NCBI RefSeq assembly: GCF_963678635.1
Contig: NC_087067.1
Coordinates: forward strand, 36,528,686 to 36,588,685
DNA: 60,000 nucleotides
Source: Symsagittifera roscoffensis
Taxonomy: Eukaryota > Xenacoelomorpha > Acoela > Convolutidae
Direction: 5' to 3'
Part shown: one piece after another, positions 24,937 to 35,028 of the stretch
How the letters are laid out: every line of letters begins with the position of its first letter
How positions within the stretch are numbered: position 1 is the stretch's first letter
The notes under the pieces: generated by a model
Seen by the model: only the letters and a program-made list of their open reading frames with translations
What the model was told of the DNA's origin: nothing
The model's database searches: none
Position numbers and translations under genes: made by a program

Positions 24937-26935
24937 TTTAGAAGAGTTTTTGAAGCCGCCAGCGGCCGAAATTTTGATACAGCTCCAAAACGTGTTGAAA
25001 GCAGTCGAGTCTCGATAGAGTGCTCAATTGCGGAGGCAAAGTCCATGCCGTTTTAAACATCAGTGAGGCAACAAAACCGCGTGGACAAGATCTGGCAGAA
25101 CGTCTTGTTAACGTCTACAGTATTCATTCATCACAACTATGTGCGGTACCAATTCGTGTAACAAAATTTCTCTTACACCTTTCTTCGCGGCATAAAATTT
25201 TCTTGAGCTCTCACAGAAACAATCAGGGCGTATAGATTGTTCATTTAAATAGAAATCAAAACAATTGTGTCTTTTTGGGCAATTAGTTCCCATATGGTAA
25301 AAGATAATGCTTCAATTTCGTGTTCAAATGATTGCAAGTTGTTGCCGTAATTGCAATCAAGTGCGTTGTTTCCATTGTTTTGTTCACATTTGTGGCTGTA
25401 GCGCTCTTATAATTACGTTTTACAGGTATGTTCATGGCGTAACAGAAAACCACATTTCTAATTTTATCCTGTTTCTCGACATTTTAGCGGAATTTGTGGA
25501 GCGACCACGTAGATAGGATGTTGATATCGGCACCCAGAGATATTAGAGGCTTTTTTGGATTCCCAATGTTTTCTATTATGAAATACCCAGCAAAAGCAGT
25601 ACGATGTTTACGGAAGCATCATTATTCTTGAGTGCGATTCTGATCATCGCCATCTTATCCATTGTTAGCAAGAAAAGTAAATTGCAGGCACTTTGAGAGA
25701 GTAGTCAGCTTCATTCTCAAAAACCAAGAACGTGCGACGCGTTGCGATGTGACAGTTCTTGTCCTCTTGAATTGCGTACTGTAGATGGTGCCGTTGCCTT
25801 TAAGAGACTCTGTCAGAGCCAACTTTTGAGCTTTTATGAGAAGTGGGGCGTTTTTGAGGAGAATTTAAATGGCAGCTTCTATTACCTTTAAATTTCTTGC
25901 AATTAATGAAATCTTATTTGAGCGGGCAATTTAAAGTTAAATTAATGAAATTCTCACAAAGTTTTTGTATTTACAAAATTGCTAATTTGGTTGCAGATCA
26001 AAAAAGGGTAAACATGATGACTTCTAAGGCAACTATGTGTGAATGCAAACTCAAGGGGTTTTAAAAAGCTCATGATATAGTTCACCCCAAGGTTTTATCC
26101 AAAAAATTTGAGACATTTGATTTGATGAACCTGTTTTGATATTTTTAGAATCCAAGTTGCAAAATCATCAACAATACGTTGCAACTAGAAAAACTTTGAA
26201 CCAAAAAAAAGTAATTTATGGAGCACCACAAGGAGGGATCCATAATGGGCCCGAGTCTCTTCATTATTTGTGATAAGAATATTGAGTTGGGAGGAAAATA
26301 GAAATGAATCTAATTTTGCATGAGACTGCAATGTCAAAATATTGAAAGGATTAGGAAAAATTTAGTAATGAAAAAAAAAACGTGAATAAAGTGTTTTGTA
26401 CGCAGACACATGTCATAGAAACTGTAAAAAATCTGGAATCAGTGATTTATTAGGTAGACATCAACATGCACTAGACAAAGTAACATGTTGACTAAAAAAA
26501 AACTTACCTCGATTGATGATAAAACGAAAAAAAAATGTTACTATTTAAAAAATAAAAAGAAAAGCAAAGCTGTTCAATACAGACTTGGTATGTTCTATAG
26601 GTTGAAAAAATTTATAAGAACAACAATACTACTAAAATTATATAAAGAATAAGTGAAACTGATTGAAAGATACAAAATTGTGGATGATTCGTCAACAGAC
26701 AAAAGTTTGAAAAATTAATTAGTCTCAAAAAATCAGAGCACAGAATAAATAAGACAAAAATTTGAAACCTACCGCGTAATGGACTTAAATATAGTTTAAT
26801 TTGAGGCTTTGAAGTTTTGAGGCTAATCGGCCACAAGTCAAGAAGTTTTAATGGAAAACTCTAGGGTAGTGAAAAAAAATTGCAAACCATCTCTCAAACA
26901 CTCCAAAAACAATTTCCAAATTATCAAATAAATTT
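24937..26935. repeat. WSL-box block, older diverged copy
   Basis: Aligns from GAAGCCGCCAGC near 24953 with 12090 and 20303, and continues to the ACACTCCAAAAACAATTT segment near 26900. On the minus strand the motif LGADINILSTWSLHK is kept near 25550-25500, while surrounding frames contain stops. It lacks the foldback element and the poly-C segment, so it serves as an outgroup for dating both. Confidence 0.75.
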
Positions 26936-27382
26936 TTCGAGTTTATTCTATTGTATGATAAGCACTTTTTTCATCTTGTACAAAGTGTTTCAAGATTTTA
27001 AAAAATCATTTTGTTGGAGCAATTTGTTCAAAAGGTGTTTTCCTTCCCCAGGCGCGAATCTAGTATTTCCTTTGATGAGGGAAAGAGGATTTTTGAAACT
27101 TTTTAGAAAAATTTTTCGGCCAATTTGTAGTTTAAAAAATTGCCTCGCTGGGCGCACATAAAACACTATAGAGTCGTAAAACAAAAAACGGGCTTAATTG
27201 ACATATTAGAGGAAGGTTCTTTGGAAAGTTTTAATCGAAAAGTGCAACTTCAGTGTATTACTTGCGTTGACGGCGCCTTCTGAAATTTCTATGTTCTGTC
27301 AGTCTCAATGGGTGCTGTAAAACAGTACGAAAGGGTACCCTTTATGTTGCTCAGGGGCAAATCTCAATCGTGCATAAGATAT
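26936..27382. repeat. Diverged copy of 23465-23850
   Basis: Same order of segments as downstream of block copy 2, including TTCCTTCCCCAGGCGCG and GCTCAGGGGCAAATCT. No gene supported. Confidence 0.65.
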
Positions 27383-27662
27383 CCCGGGTCGAGATCCCGC
27401 TCAAAAACCGCTCAAGATATGAGCGGGTTGAGCGGTTTTGCTGCAAGATATGTGCGGTTTGGGCGGTTTTTTTTGGAAAAACTGCTCAAACCGCTCAAAT
27501 CCTGCTTAAAAAACCGCTCAAAAACCGCTCAATTCTTGCGGTGGTTTTGGAACGGTTTTTCAAGTAAGATTCGAGCTGTTTTTAAGCGGTTTTTGAGCTG
27601 TTTCATAAAAAAACCGATTAAAACCATCAAAAGGCCTGGAAAAGTAATGTGACGCTTCTTTA
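27383..27662. mobile_element. 280-base insertion built of GAGCGGTTTT repeats
   Basis: The related sequence near 23853 reads through AAGATATTAAAAGGAG without interruption. Here 280 bases intervene, with ATAT on both sides (27379-27382 and 27663-27666), consistent with a 4-base target duplication. The insert begins CCCGGGTCGAG and consists largely of CCGCTCAAA and its reverse complement, so it can fold back on itself. No terminal inverted repeat and no coding capacity. Class unknown. Confidence 0.7.
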
Positions 27663-27794
27663 ATATTAAAAGGAGGCAGTTGATACGTTTAGAATTTCCA
27701 TCGTTTTTGGGCCGTCTGGTATTTTGAGTTCAGATAGTCATGCTCGCGCAAATGTTTTTTGGTAAGCATTGGTCAAAAACTGCCATTTTTGAGT

Positions 27795-28165
27795 TATGTA
27801 TGGATTGCTATACTCATAGAGTAATTTCAGATAAGGTACACCATCTGCTCATCACGCTATCTTATTTTCGGCCGGATAGGTTCGTGCAACTTCTTAGTCT
27901 AATACCGATCTTAATCCTACTCGTATATCTCCTTGTCTCAATAGATCTATTGTATACTGGTTTATGCGAGTTAGTTTCCAGAAGGAGAACAACTGTATTC
28001 TAAGTTTAATTCAATTTGCTCTGGAGATGAAACTAAAAGTAGTTTCAGCACTTACAAATAAGTGTAAAAGTTAGTTATGTAATATGATTGGTTAGTTAAG
28101 AATGTTTTTATAGAAATAGCGAATTATGTTTATAACAAATTATAGATTCTAGTTTAGAACTGGTT
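27795..28165 (+). repeat. Repeat family R1, 3' fragment
   Basis: About 370 bases similar to 30360-30720 and 1095-1500. A plus-strand frame (27740-28003) encodes a hydrophobic segment (SLIPILILLVYLL) shared with the frame at 30351-30578. A hairpin with 8-base arms (28028-28035 and 28040-28047) matches the palindrome at 1367-1390 but with a compensating base-pair change. Orientation is given by the shared frame. Confidence 0.6.
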
Positions 28166-29550
28166 CCACCCATCCGGGGTTTAGAGAGTTTTAATGTAGT
28201 AAAGGACGTTTTAATGTAGTGATGTAGGTTCTTTTGGAAGTTGTGAGGATTGGCTTCTTAGGAGGGCTTCATAGGAAGGAAGAAGAAGTGTGGCGGTTGG
28301 TGTTTGACGGGTGGGGATCATTATGTTCGTAACTTTAGATGGGTCTCGTTGATCATGGTAGTCTTGGGTGATTGTGTCAAGACTTCTGATCGATGCAATG
28401 ATAAACCGATTTCGTCAAGTTTGGAGCGAGACTGCGTGCAGGGTGAAGTTTGACTTTTCCGTGTGAAGAAGCCAAGTGACTAGGATCTTTGCGTGTAGTC
28501 AACATCGAGATGGCCATTGGTCTGGTTCAATGTTTTTCCTTTGCTGCGATGTTGGGTCCATACTTTAAATCCTTTAAGGTAGTGACTTTAGGCAGCAAAT
28601 CAAATAGATTTGCCATTCCAAAAATGGAATGTGATTGGATTGTCGTCTCCTTTGCTGCTCGTCTTTTGGGCATTAAGAAATCCATACATACTGCATTTAT
28701 CGTTTACAATATAATTTTTTTTGTTAGTTTTAGTTTCAGTTATGATTTGTTATTAATAGATATCGCGAAAGCGTTTTTATATTATTTTGGTTATTTTGAA
28801 ATCGTCGCTCACTCTAGAGCAACTCTTGGCAAAAATTGAGCGTGGGTCACAAGGCGTGATGTAGCGCGGTGGGTTAGGCCGGCTATAGAGCATGCTCAGG
28901 ACGTTCCTCTGGTTGGTGAGGCAGGACTGGGGTATAATTTTGAGGTCTCTTTGTGCAGAGTCTCTTTTTGTGTTCAACCTTTTGTTTCGTTTTTATTACT
29001 TAATTTTTCTCTTTTTGTTCTGGTTGTGTCCTTTTCTCAAAAATCGAATCTTTTGGTTTGGTTTTGTCTTTCGAATTCATTTTGTGTTTTATTCAATTGT
29101 GGTAGGACTTGAAATTGGTCTTCAAAAGAATGATTTATCCAGTTTTAATCTGGTTTTAGTCTAGTTTGGGTACCGTGGGCTTTTCTTTCTTAGTCATGCT
29201 ATTAGTTTGGGGTTTTGTGACGTAAGTAAGCTGCGTTTCTTTTTGTAGTTTACAGAATATTTCCTTCTAACGGGGTAAAGGAAAATTTGAAACGTATGAA
29301 AACTGGTTAGAGTTGTTATCAGTGGAAGTTGAAACTTAAAATTCATTATTTAAACAATTCTTCGGGGGCGAGCTGTGCGATTGTGGAAAGAGTTTATGGG
29401 CGAGTGAATGATTCAAATCTTATAAAAGAAGCGTCCTGTTAAAAGTTTATTACTTGTCTGAATTTATCGGCAATTTTTTATGAATTTACTACGTTGGAGT
29501 TTTAATTTCACTTTTTTTAAGGCATTTTTAATTAGTTCAAAAGTTTTAAT
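28166..29550. other. Unassigned DNA between two R1 copies
   Basis: Contains an open frame of 116 codons (28489-28839, plus) with several hydrophobic segments and one of 90 codons (28892-29164, plus), both without recognisable domains. The flanking R1 pieces are direct repeats. The arrangement could be an LTR-like element, but I see neither primer-binding site nor pol. Confidence 0.35.
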
Positions 29551-30720
29551 TTTCAAAAGTATCTCGTTCTTATCATGGCGAAATCTCGGTAACAAAAGGA
29601 AAACCTTGATGATCAGAAAGCACAGAACTTTCATATAAGTGTTTTTAAAGATCCAAGGAAATCCTTGATGATCTGTGTTTTAAGTTAAGATAATTTAAGA
29701 GAAAACAAGGATAAGCCTTGATAGAATTTAATCTAAAGGTTTAAGTGTTTAAAGTTTAAAATTAAGGTTTAGATGATATAAGCGTTGTGTAATTTGTTGT
29801 CATTTTTTAGGTGATGAAGCTGGGATGAAGGAATGATATGACAGATTATTAAAACTAACGATTATTTTTTGTTTTAACAAATTTTTGTATTTTTATTCAT
29901 TAAATTATTTTATTCCAAATGTTTTAATTTACTCCAGATATTTTGGAGGGAACGACTTGTGTTGTTTTTATCTGTCGTTATTGTATAAGTAGTAGATTTA
30001 GTACCATTAAGGTTACTGAAGGATTTCTTCAAATTTTATGTCAGTAAATGAAAATTTAAACTTGCTGCGGAAAGGATTCTAAATACATAGGTTTTTTCCG
30101 GTTTCAGTTGTACTATCATGAAATGAATCGGTAGATTTCTTCCTAATCGTAGATCGTGCCTTGTCCTTGGTCTGCTTGCAATACCTGATATTTCTCGTAG
30201 TGTTTGGAAAATTGGCGGTGATCTATTGAGTCGGAGAGACATTTTTAATAAATTGTCAATTTCATGTTACATTTTTGCGTTTTTGCAATTGTCTAATTCT
30301 TAAATCTATTTTTTCTAAACCTAAGTTAGTTAAGGTCATGTTCGAGACTTTTGGTCGCACCAGATGATTTATGTATGGATTACTATACTCATAGAATAAT
30401 TTCAGTTAAGGTACACCGTCTGCTCGTCACGCTATCTTATTTTCAGCCGGATAGATTCGTGCAACCTCTTAGTCTAATACCGGTCTTAATCTTACTCTTT
30501 TATCTCCTTGTCTCATTAGATCTATTGTATACTGGTTTATGCGAGTTAGTTTCCAGAAGGAGAACAACTGTATTCTAAGTTTATTTCAATTTGCACAAAT
30601 AAGTGTAAATGTTAGTTATGGAATATGTTTGTTTAGTTAAAAATATTTAATAGAATTAGAGAATTATATTTATAACCAGTTATAAATACTTTATAAATAC
30701 TAGTTTAGAACTTGTTCTTT
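29551..30720. repeat. Repeat family R1, copy 3
   Basis: Similar to 1-1510 across most of its length. It includes the minus-strand frame 30242-30036 (resembling 1009-776) and the plus-strand frame 30351-30578. The 3' hairpin is deleted (about 37 bases missing near 30593 relative to 28010-28050). Confidence 0.6.
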
Positions 30721-32209
30721 TTTAATGATTATTTTAATTTGTAAGAAAAATTTCACAATATTGACATTTACTGATCTCTTTGACATTTTGACTTAATAGC
30801 AGAACTCTTTTGGCGAGAACAAAATTTGGCCGGTTCTTTCATGCTGCTACAAATGTTCACGCATCATCTTATCTTTATCTTGATTCGCGCTCCACAAAAA
30901 AAGAACAATTTGCATTATTTTGGGTGATTCTGACATTGGAAAACTCTAAACGTCATCTCATTGTCTATCAAACTTTCATCCTCAGATGAAACGTCAGATT
31001 TGAAAGCGTTGAAACTTCTGGAGCCTTTTGGTTGAATTGCAGAAATTAAACTATTCACGTCCTATACGGCTTAGATATTTTACACTTCCTGGATTAGTTT
31101 TGGTTTCAAATTCAAAGACGTTTTTTGTCAACTTGATTGGCAAGGGTGTTCTAAAACGAAAGGAAATAAGGAATTTGTATTTGATAGTCATTTACAAATG
31201 GATTGTTTTTATATTTTTTTGATCAAACCACGGATTTTGAAGCTTCCTGCTTGTGTCGGTGACTGAAAGACGTGTGACTTTTAGATTGATCTTTTCAGGT
31301 TGTTGTTTTCTAAAAACTTTCACACTCAAACTTTATTATTAGCGGTTTGATTTTTGACTTTCTCATGTCAGGAGAGGGAGTACCGTTTTAAATAAATTTT
31401 AAAATTATAACAAGATGTTCCATTTTTAGGCAGCAGAATCAGTTTTAAACAACAGATTTTGGTAGATTTCATAGATGTTCAATAAAGATTTTATAAAGCA
31501 AAAAAAAATCTATGTTTTATTTAGAATATTCAATTTTTAAACTGTTAAAAACCCTTATTTATTTTTTGTCTAATTGGGCAACATATGATCAACTTTTTCT
31601 TATTAGTTAATCGGTATAAAATTGATTATAACCGAATTCAAGATTATCTTTGCGAATGCGGGTTGTCTAATGACTCATTACTGTATGCCCTGAATACACT
31701 CTGAAGATTTTAAGTTTTTCCATTCTCTGGTCCAGAAAAGTATGTGCCTCTGATTATCTGTGTCGTTGAGCAAAATATTGCTGCTGTGTTACCTTAATGT
31801 TTTTCCATTCTCCAGTAAGGCTGCGAATCAAACTTTTAGAATAGCTTATTTCCGCTTCCAAAACAAAATATTTCTACTGCGTTTGGTGCACAATGTTTTT
31901 TTGTACAAGCAAGAAGATGCGATGGGAGCGTGGGACTGAAAAAGTTCGAGTTTTAGATCAATTAAGCTGACGCACGCAAAAAAGCACTTGGAAACTGTCA
32001 AGAGATGAAACTTTTATTAAAAATTATGTCACACCTTGTGCATGTATGAAAGATAGTTCGACATTTTATTTATTAAAATAGTCTATGTTTAAATTATCAT
32101 TACGTGTTTTCTTTGTATGAGCACAAAACAGCTGTGACTGCTGTGACTGAAGTTTATGTCCAACATTTCCAAAATAATTCACCCAGTTAGACATAACGCA
32201 TAAGTAGTA
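30721..32209. other. Repeat-derived and unassigned DNA left of the Polinton
   Basis: About 30750-31590 is a diverged copy of 24090-24930. From 31590 to 32209 I see no gene or repeat. Confidence 0.5.
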
Positions 32210-32418
32210 TTGTATCGTGTCCCGGATCCTAAGGGGGGGGTCCTTCCTAAGGGGGGGGTCCTCACGTAAAGCAAAATCCTAGGAAAGGGGTCCTTAATTT
32301 TTTGGAGGACCCTCATCCTAGGATTTTGTAAACGAAAGAGATTTTCCACCCAAAAAGCAGAAGACCCCCTACTTAGGATCTTGCTAAGTTTAGCTTAACA
32401 ACAAGGGACACGATACAA
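32210..32418. mobile_element. Small palindromic element
   Basis: A 209-base segment with perfect 14-base inverted termini (TTGTATCGTGTCCC at 32210-32223, its reverse complement at 32405-32418). The inverted similarity extends inward: GGATCCTAAG followed by a G run on the left, CCCCCTACTTAGGATC on the right, and AAAATCCTAGGA against TCCTAGGATTTT inside. No gene. It could be a MITE. Its position just left of the Polinton genes also allows a terminal structure. No target duplication seen. Confidence 0.7.
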
Positions 32419-32563
32419 AAATCTTTCTAATTCCAAATTTTGGGGTCCTAATTATTGGTCCTGATTAATTATATGAATCATATTAATTGTTATGCTTGTT
32501 TAGGGTAAATGAACTTTCGACCTAGTTGAAATTTGTTAGTGAACGGGGAATAGACTTTTATGG

Positions 32564-32575
32564 TATATAATAAAA
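32564..32575 (+). promoter_or_regulatory. TATA-like box before the first Polinton gene
   Basis: TATATAATAAAA, about 145 bases before the first ATG of the plus-strand cluster. Position and sequence fit a core promoter; there is no other support. Confidence 0.35.
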
Positions 32576-32719
32576 ATTCGCCGGCCATTTTGGCAGCGTA
32601 GCTTAACTGTTGGCAGCAGTAAACTAATTCCTTAACTTGACCTAAATTTTATGGTGAAAAGGCAGTAAATTGAAATTACTCTCAAAAGGCGGCGGCCGTT
32701 TCTGGGCAAAATATACCAA

Positions 32720-33289
32720 ATGATAAAACTGTCAAATTTTGAAATAAGAAAAATGAAATTAGAGGGAACTTGGTGTACTGAAGATATTGATAATGAACAT
32801 TTACAATTAAGAGTGTTTTCAACCGCAGAAAAAAACTCATTTTTCAAATTATGTAATGAACGCTACGTCGTCTTCCTCGAAAGGGCAAAAGAAATTTCAA
32901 AGAAAGAATACGAGTTGATTTTCAAAGAACAATTTTATTTGAGTGAGCTTCAACAAATCTCTTGGTGCATTTCTACAAAACAAAAGTATGGCACTGTGAG
33001 CGATTTGAATATTGCTGATTATGAAAACGTTTTCGACTATTCGTTTGACTTTAACTCATTATGGGTTGATAAAGACTTGGAGAGAAAAATCCGTCTATGT
33101 TTCAACAAGCTATCAAAATACAAAAAACTTCCGGTGGTTTATTTAATTATTTACCACCGTTATCTTAATGAGTCTAAATGGTATTTGCAAGGTCACTTTT
33201 ATTTCCACTGGCTTGAAATTCAGCAGGTTGGAGAGGTGTTGGAAAAAATAAATAATGAAATTGCAAAAAAGCAGAGTAACTCCTATTGA
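32720..33289 (+). CDS. Polinton protein of unknown function (189 aa)
   Basis: First frame of the plus-strand cluster. I do not recognise a domain. The protein is rich in Lys, Glu and aromatic residues, with no signal peptide, membrane segment or zinc motif. A second ATG eleven codons in (32753) is an alternative start. The 3' end overlaps the next gene by 35 bases in another frame. Intact length and position in a packed cluster make it a likely gene. Confidence 0.6.
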   Translation: MIKLSNFEIRKMKLEGTWCTEDIDNEHLQLRVFSTAEKNSFFKLCNERYVVFLERAKEISKKEYELIFKEQFYLSELQQISWCISTKQKYGTVSDLNIADYENVFDYSFDFNSLWVDKDLERKIRLCFNKLSKYKKLPVVYLIIYHRYLNESKWYLQGHFYFHWLEIQQVGEVLEKINNEIAKKQSNSY

Positions 33290-33689
33290 TTTGAAAATAA
33301 TTCACGAAATTTATACGTCTTTGAAACAAACTTATCCTGATAATTCTAACCGACGCAACTATTTTCTAGCTGCATGTTCTCTGTTTTTTGTTAGTTCTGA
33401 TAACCTTAACTACGACATTTTAATTAAGTTGAGACCTTATGGTGGCTTGATTGGCATTGATAACTCTTCCTTGGACAAATATTTGAAAAATTCCAAAATT
33501 TTACGATTGCACGCTATTTTGCACGATGCGGCCGGATTTATACACGAATTTTATCAACAGGGTCCCACGTACTGTTACATGTTGCCCTGGAACTGTAACA
33601 ACAGCTTATTGGGATATTTGAGTGGAATAGCGTTCTGCCTTTTCATTAAGTTGAAAAAACCAGAAGTTTATCATTTACTAGAATGCTAG
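33255..33689 (+). CDS. Polinton protein of unknown function (144 aa)
   Basis: Begins inside the end of the preceding gene and ends seven bases into the next (ATGCTAG overlap). Contains a RPYGGLIGIDNSSLDKYL stretch followed by LHDAAGF and a hydrophobic C-terminus (LLGYLSGIAFCLFIKL). The spacing of a glycine-rich loop and a His-Asp pair recalls phospholipase A2 domains of parvoviruses and some Polinton relatives, but the loop lacks the expected pattern, so I do not assign it. A membrane-associated or particle role is possible. Confidence 0.55.
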   Translation: MKLQKSRVTPIDLKIIHEIYTSLKQTYPDNSNRRNYFLAACSLFFVSSDNLNYDILIKLRPYGGLIGIDNSSLDKYLKNSKILRLHAILHDAAGFIHEFYQQGPTYCYMLPWNCNNSLLGYLSGIAFCLFIKLKKPEVYHLLEC

Positions 33690-34252
33690 GCGAGAGATCA
33701 GTTGTGCTTGACGTGGAAGGCTTTCGTTACAAGAAAAACGCCTTTGTGGTTAAAGAATTAGCAATAACAACTTCAGACTACAGCGATCGACTCATTTTCC
33801 TACCTCCAGTGAATTTCAATATACTACCAAAGCTTGAACAAAAAGCTTACAACTGGTTAACTAATTATTTACACGGTCTCCATTGGGAAAACGGTGATTA
33901 TCTTTATATAAACTTGAATCAAATACTTCAGAGTTTTGTGCTGAGAAATCCTGGTGCCGTTTTTTACGCTAAAGGAAAAGAAAAGACAGAATTTTTGGCC
34001 AAGTTCTTGGACCGAAAGATTGAAAACCTAGATGATTTGGGCTGTCCTCGGGTTGAAAACTTATATTTTAAAAATTATCCAAGTTGCAATAAACATATTC
34101 CACATTACAACTCCAGGAATCATTGTGCCTTGAAGAAAACCAAGGTTTTTTATGATTGGTTGAAAAATGAACAACAGCGAGAGATCAGCGAAAGTGGAGA
34201 CATACCTATCACAAAATTCAATGCTTTGTGCGTGGATGACTCCAGAGGGTGA
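33683..34252 (+). CDS. Putative RNase H-fold exonuclease-like protein (189 aa)
   Basis: The N-terminus has VVLDVEGF (residues 7-14), a D-x-E pair like the first motif of DEDD exonucleases. A middle LDDLGCP segment (about 136-142) could supply the second acidic site, and HCALKKTKVFYDWL (about 166-179) resembles the H-x-A-x-x-D third motif. Cysteine and histidine residues near 153-167 might bind zinc. Neighbours overlap on both sides (7 and 86 bases), so it belongs to the same unit. If correct, it could act in DNA repair, end trimming or defence. The assignment rests on motifs only. Confidence 0.45.
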   Translation: MLGERSVVLDVEGFRYKKNAFVVKELAITTSDYSDRLIFLPPVNFNILPKLEQKAYNWLTNYLHGLHWENGDYLYINLNQILQSFVLRNPGAVFYAKGKEKTEFLAKFLDRKIENLDDLGCPRVENLYFKNYPSCNKHIPHYNSRNHCALKKTKVFYDWLKNEQQREISESGDIPITKFNALCVDDSRG

Positions 34253-34508
34253 TATTAAAATTTCATTAACGAGAATAGAGCGTATTGATTGCAGTGGCCA
34301 AATTGTTCAGAGGAAGGAGCAAATAATAATTTCCGAAGAAGAGTTGTCTACGTTGAAGAGGTTTTTTCCAGTTATTGATCAATTTGTATACTTCCAGAGA
34401 TTCAAGTTTATCAGAAATGTTAGCCAGCAAGCGAGGAGTATGTCTTCCCGAACTAGTCTTAGTACCCAAACGTCAGCCAGGAGTTCAGATGGATCTAAAC
34501 AGCAGTGA
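34167..34508 (+). CDS. PC4-like single-stranded DNA-binding protein (113 aa)
   Basis: Residues about 26-70 (TPEGDIKISLTRIE, then GQIVQRKEQIIISEEELSTL, then PVID) follow the strand-strand-strand-helix pattern of the PC4/SUB1 domain: a G-x-IxI strand, a basic K loop, an IxIS-x-E-E-L turn into the helix. The C-terminal 30 residues are Ser/Arg-rich and probably disordered. PC4 domains bind single-stranded DNA and act in transcription and replication. The start lies 86 bases inside the preceding gene. A second PC4-like protein is encoded at 41748-42107. Confidence 0.5.
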   Translation: MNNSERSAKVETYLSQNSMLCAWMTPEGDIKISLTRIERIDCSGQIVQRKEQIIISEEELSTLKRFFPVIDQFVYFQRFKFIRNVSQQARSMSSRTSLSTQTSARSSDGSKQQ

Positions 34509-34671
34509 ATTGCCAGATGAGATTAAGACGATTGTGAAAGAGGATACTGTGAAGAAAATAATGTACTACAAAAAAACCGCAAATATCCCAGCAAACTTTG
34601 TTTTAGAAATGCATGACATAAATGATAGAGATTTCACACGTTATGAAATTTTTTACTGTTCTCAAAAGTAA
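34489..34671 (+). CDS. Small Polinton ORF (60 aa)
   Basis: ATG at 34489, 20 bases before the stop of the PC4-like gene, which fits the overlap style of the cluster. Charged, soluble-looking product without a known domain. The frame is open further upstream (to 34375), but that part lies wholly inside the previous gene. Confidence 0.4.
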   Translation: MDLNSSELPDEIKTIVKEDTVKKIMYYKKTANIPANFVLEMHDINDRDFTRYEIFYCSQK

Positions 34672-34743
34672 TTTAATTTTTTACAAGCTTCATTCGCAGA
34701 GAGAAAAAGTCTAACGCAGTCTGTAGAATAAATAGTTTCTCAA

Positions 34744-35028
34744 ATGTCAGAAGCAACAACAGCAGTAGATGAACCTGACGCAACATTAGTAACAGAGTTT
34801 GTTTATAACGAGACAAACAGTGAAAAAAAATCATGGAAGTTTTGTAACAATGTAACTTTGCCAAGGTCTGAAGTAGTTTTTGTTGCGCAAATGGTAGTAA
34901 TTCTAATTTTACTAACTTTCTGCATTCTCAAACTTTCTTTCACTAAATTAAGTTGCGAAGAAACGTCAGTTTGGTTCTCGATTTTATCAGGCTTGGTTGG
35001 TTACGTACTACCAAACCCAAGAATATGA
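34744..35028 (+). CDS. Polinton membrane protein, two segments (94 aa)
   Basis: An acidic N-terminus with predicted N-glycosylation sites is followed by a hydrophobic helix (VVFVAQMVVILILLTFCIL, about residues 46-64), a short loop with SCEE, and a second hydrophobic segment ending GYVLPNPRI. Small proteins with this SCEE-x-W and GY-L-P-x-P ending are common in animal Polintons, in my recollection of the family. The function is unknown; a virion membrane or exit role is possible. Its stop overlaps the ATPase start (ATGA at 35025-35028). Confidence 0.7.
   Translation: MSEATTAVDEPDATLVTEFVYNETNSEKKSWKFCNNVTLPRSEVVFVAQMVVILILLTFCILKLSFTKLSCEETSVWFSILSGLVGYVLPNPRI

Noticed and set aside
28489-29164. 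Two hydrophobic open frames between R1 copies as membrane-protein genes
   Set aside because: T-rich DNA gives hydrophobic translations by chance; no conserved copy in the window supports them.
27795-30720. LTR retrotransposon with the two R1 3' pieces as LTRs
   Set aside because: The similarity at 30 kb extends far upstream of the shared 370 bases, there is no primer-binding site or pol, and the ends are not TG...CA.
33255-33689. Phospholipase A2-like domain (His-Asp pair in LHDAAGF after a Gly-rich stretch)
   Set aside because: The calcium-loop pattern and the cysteine or tyrosine spacing expected of parvovirus-type PLA2 are not visible; one pair of residues is too little.
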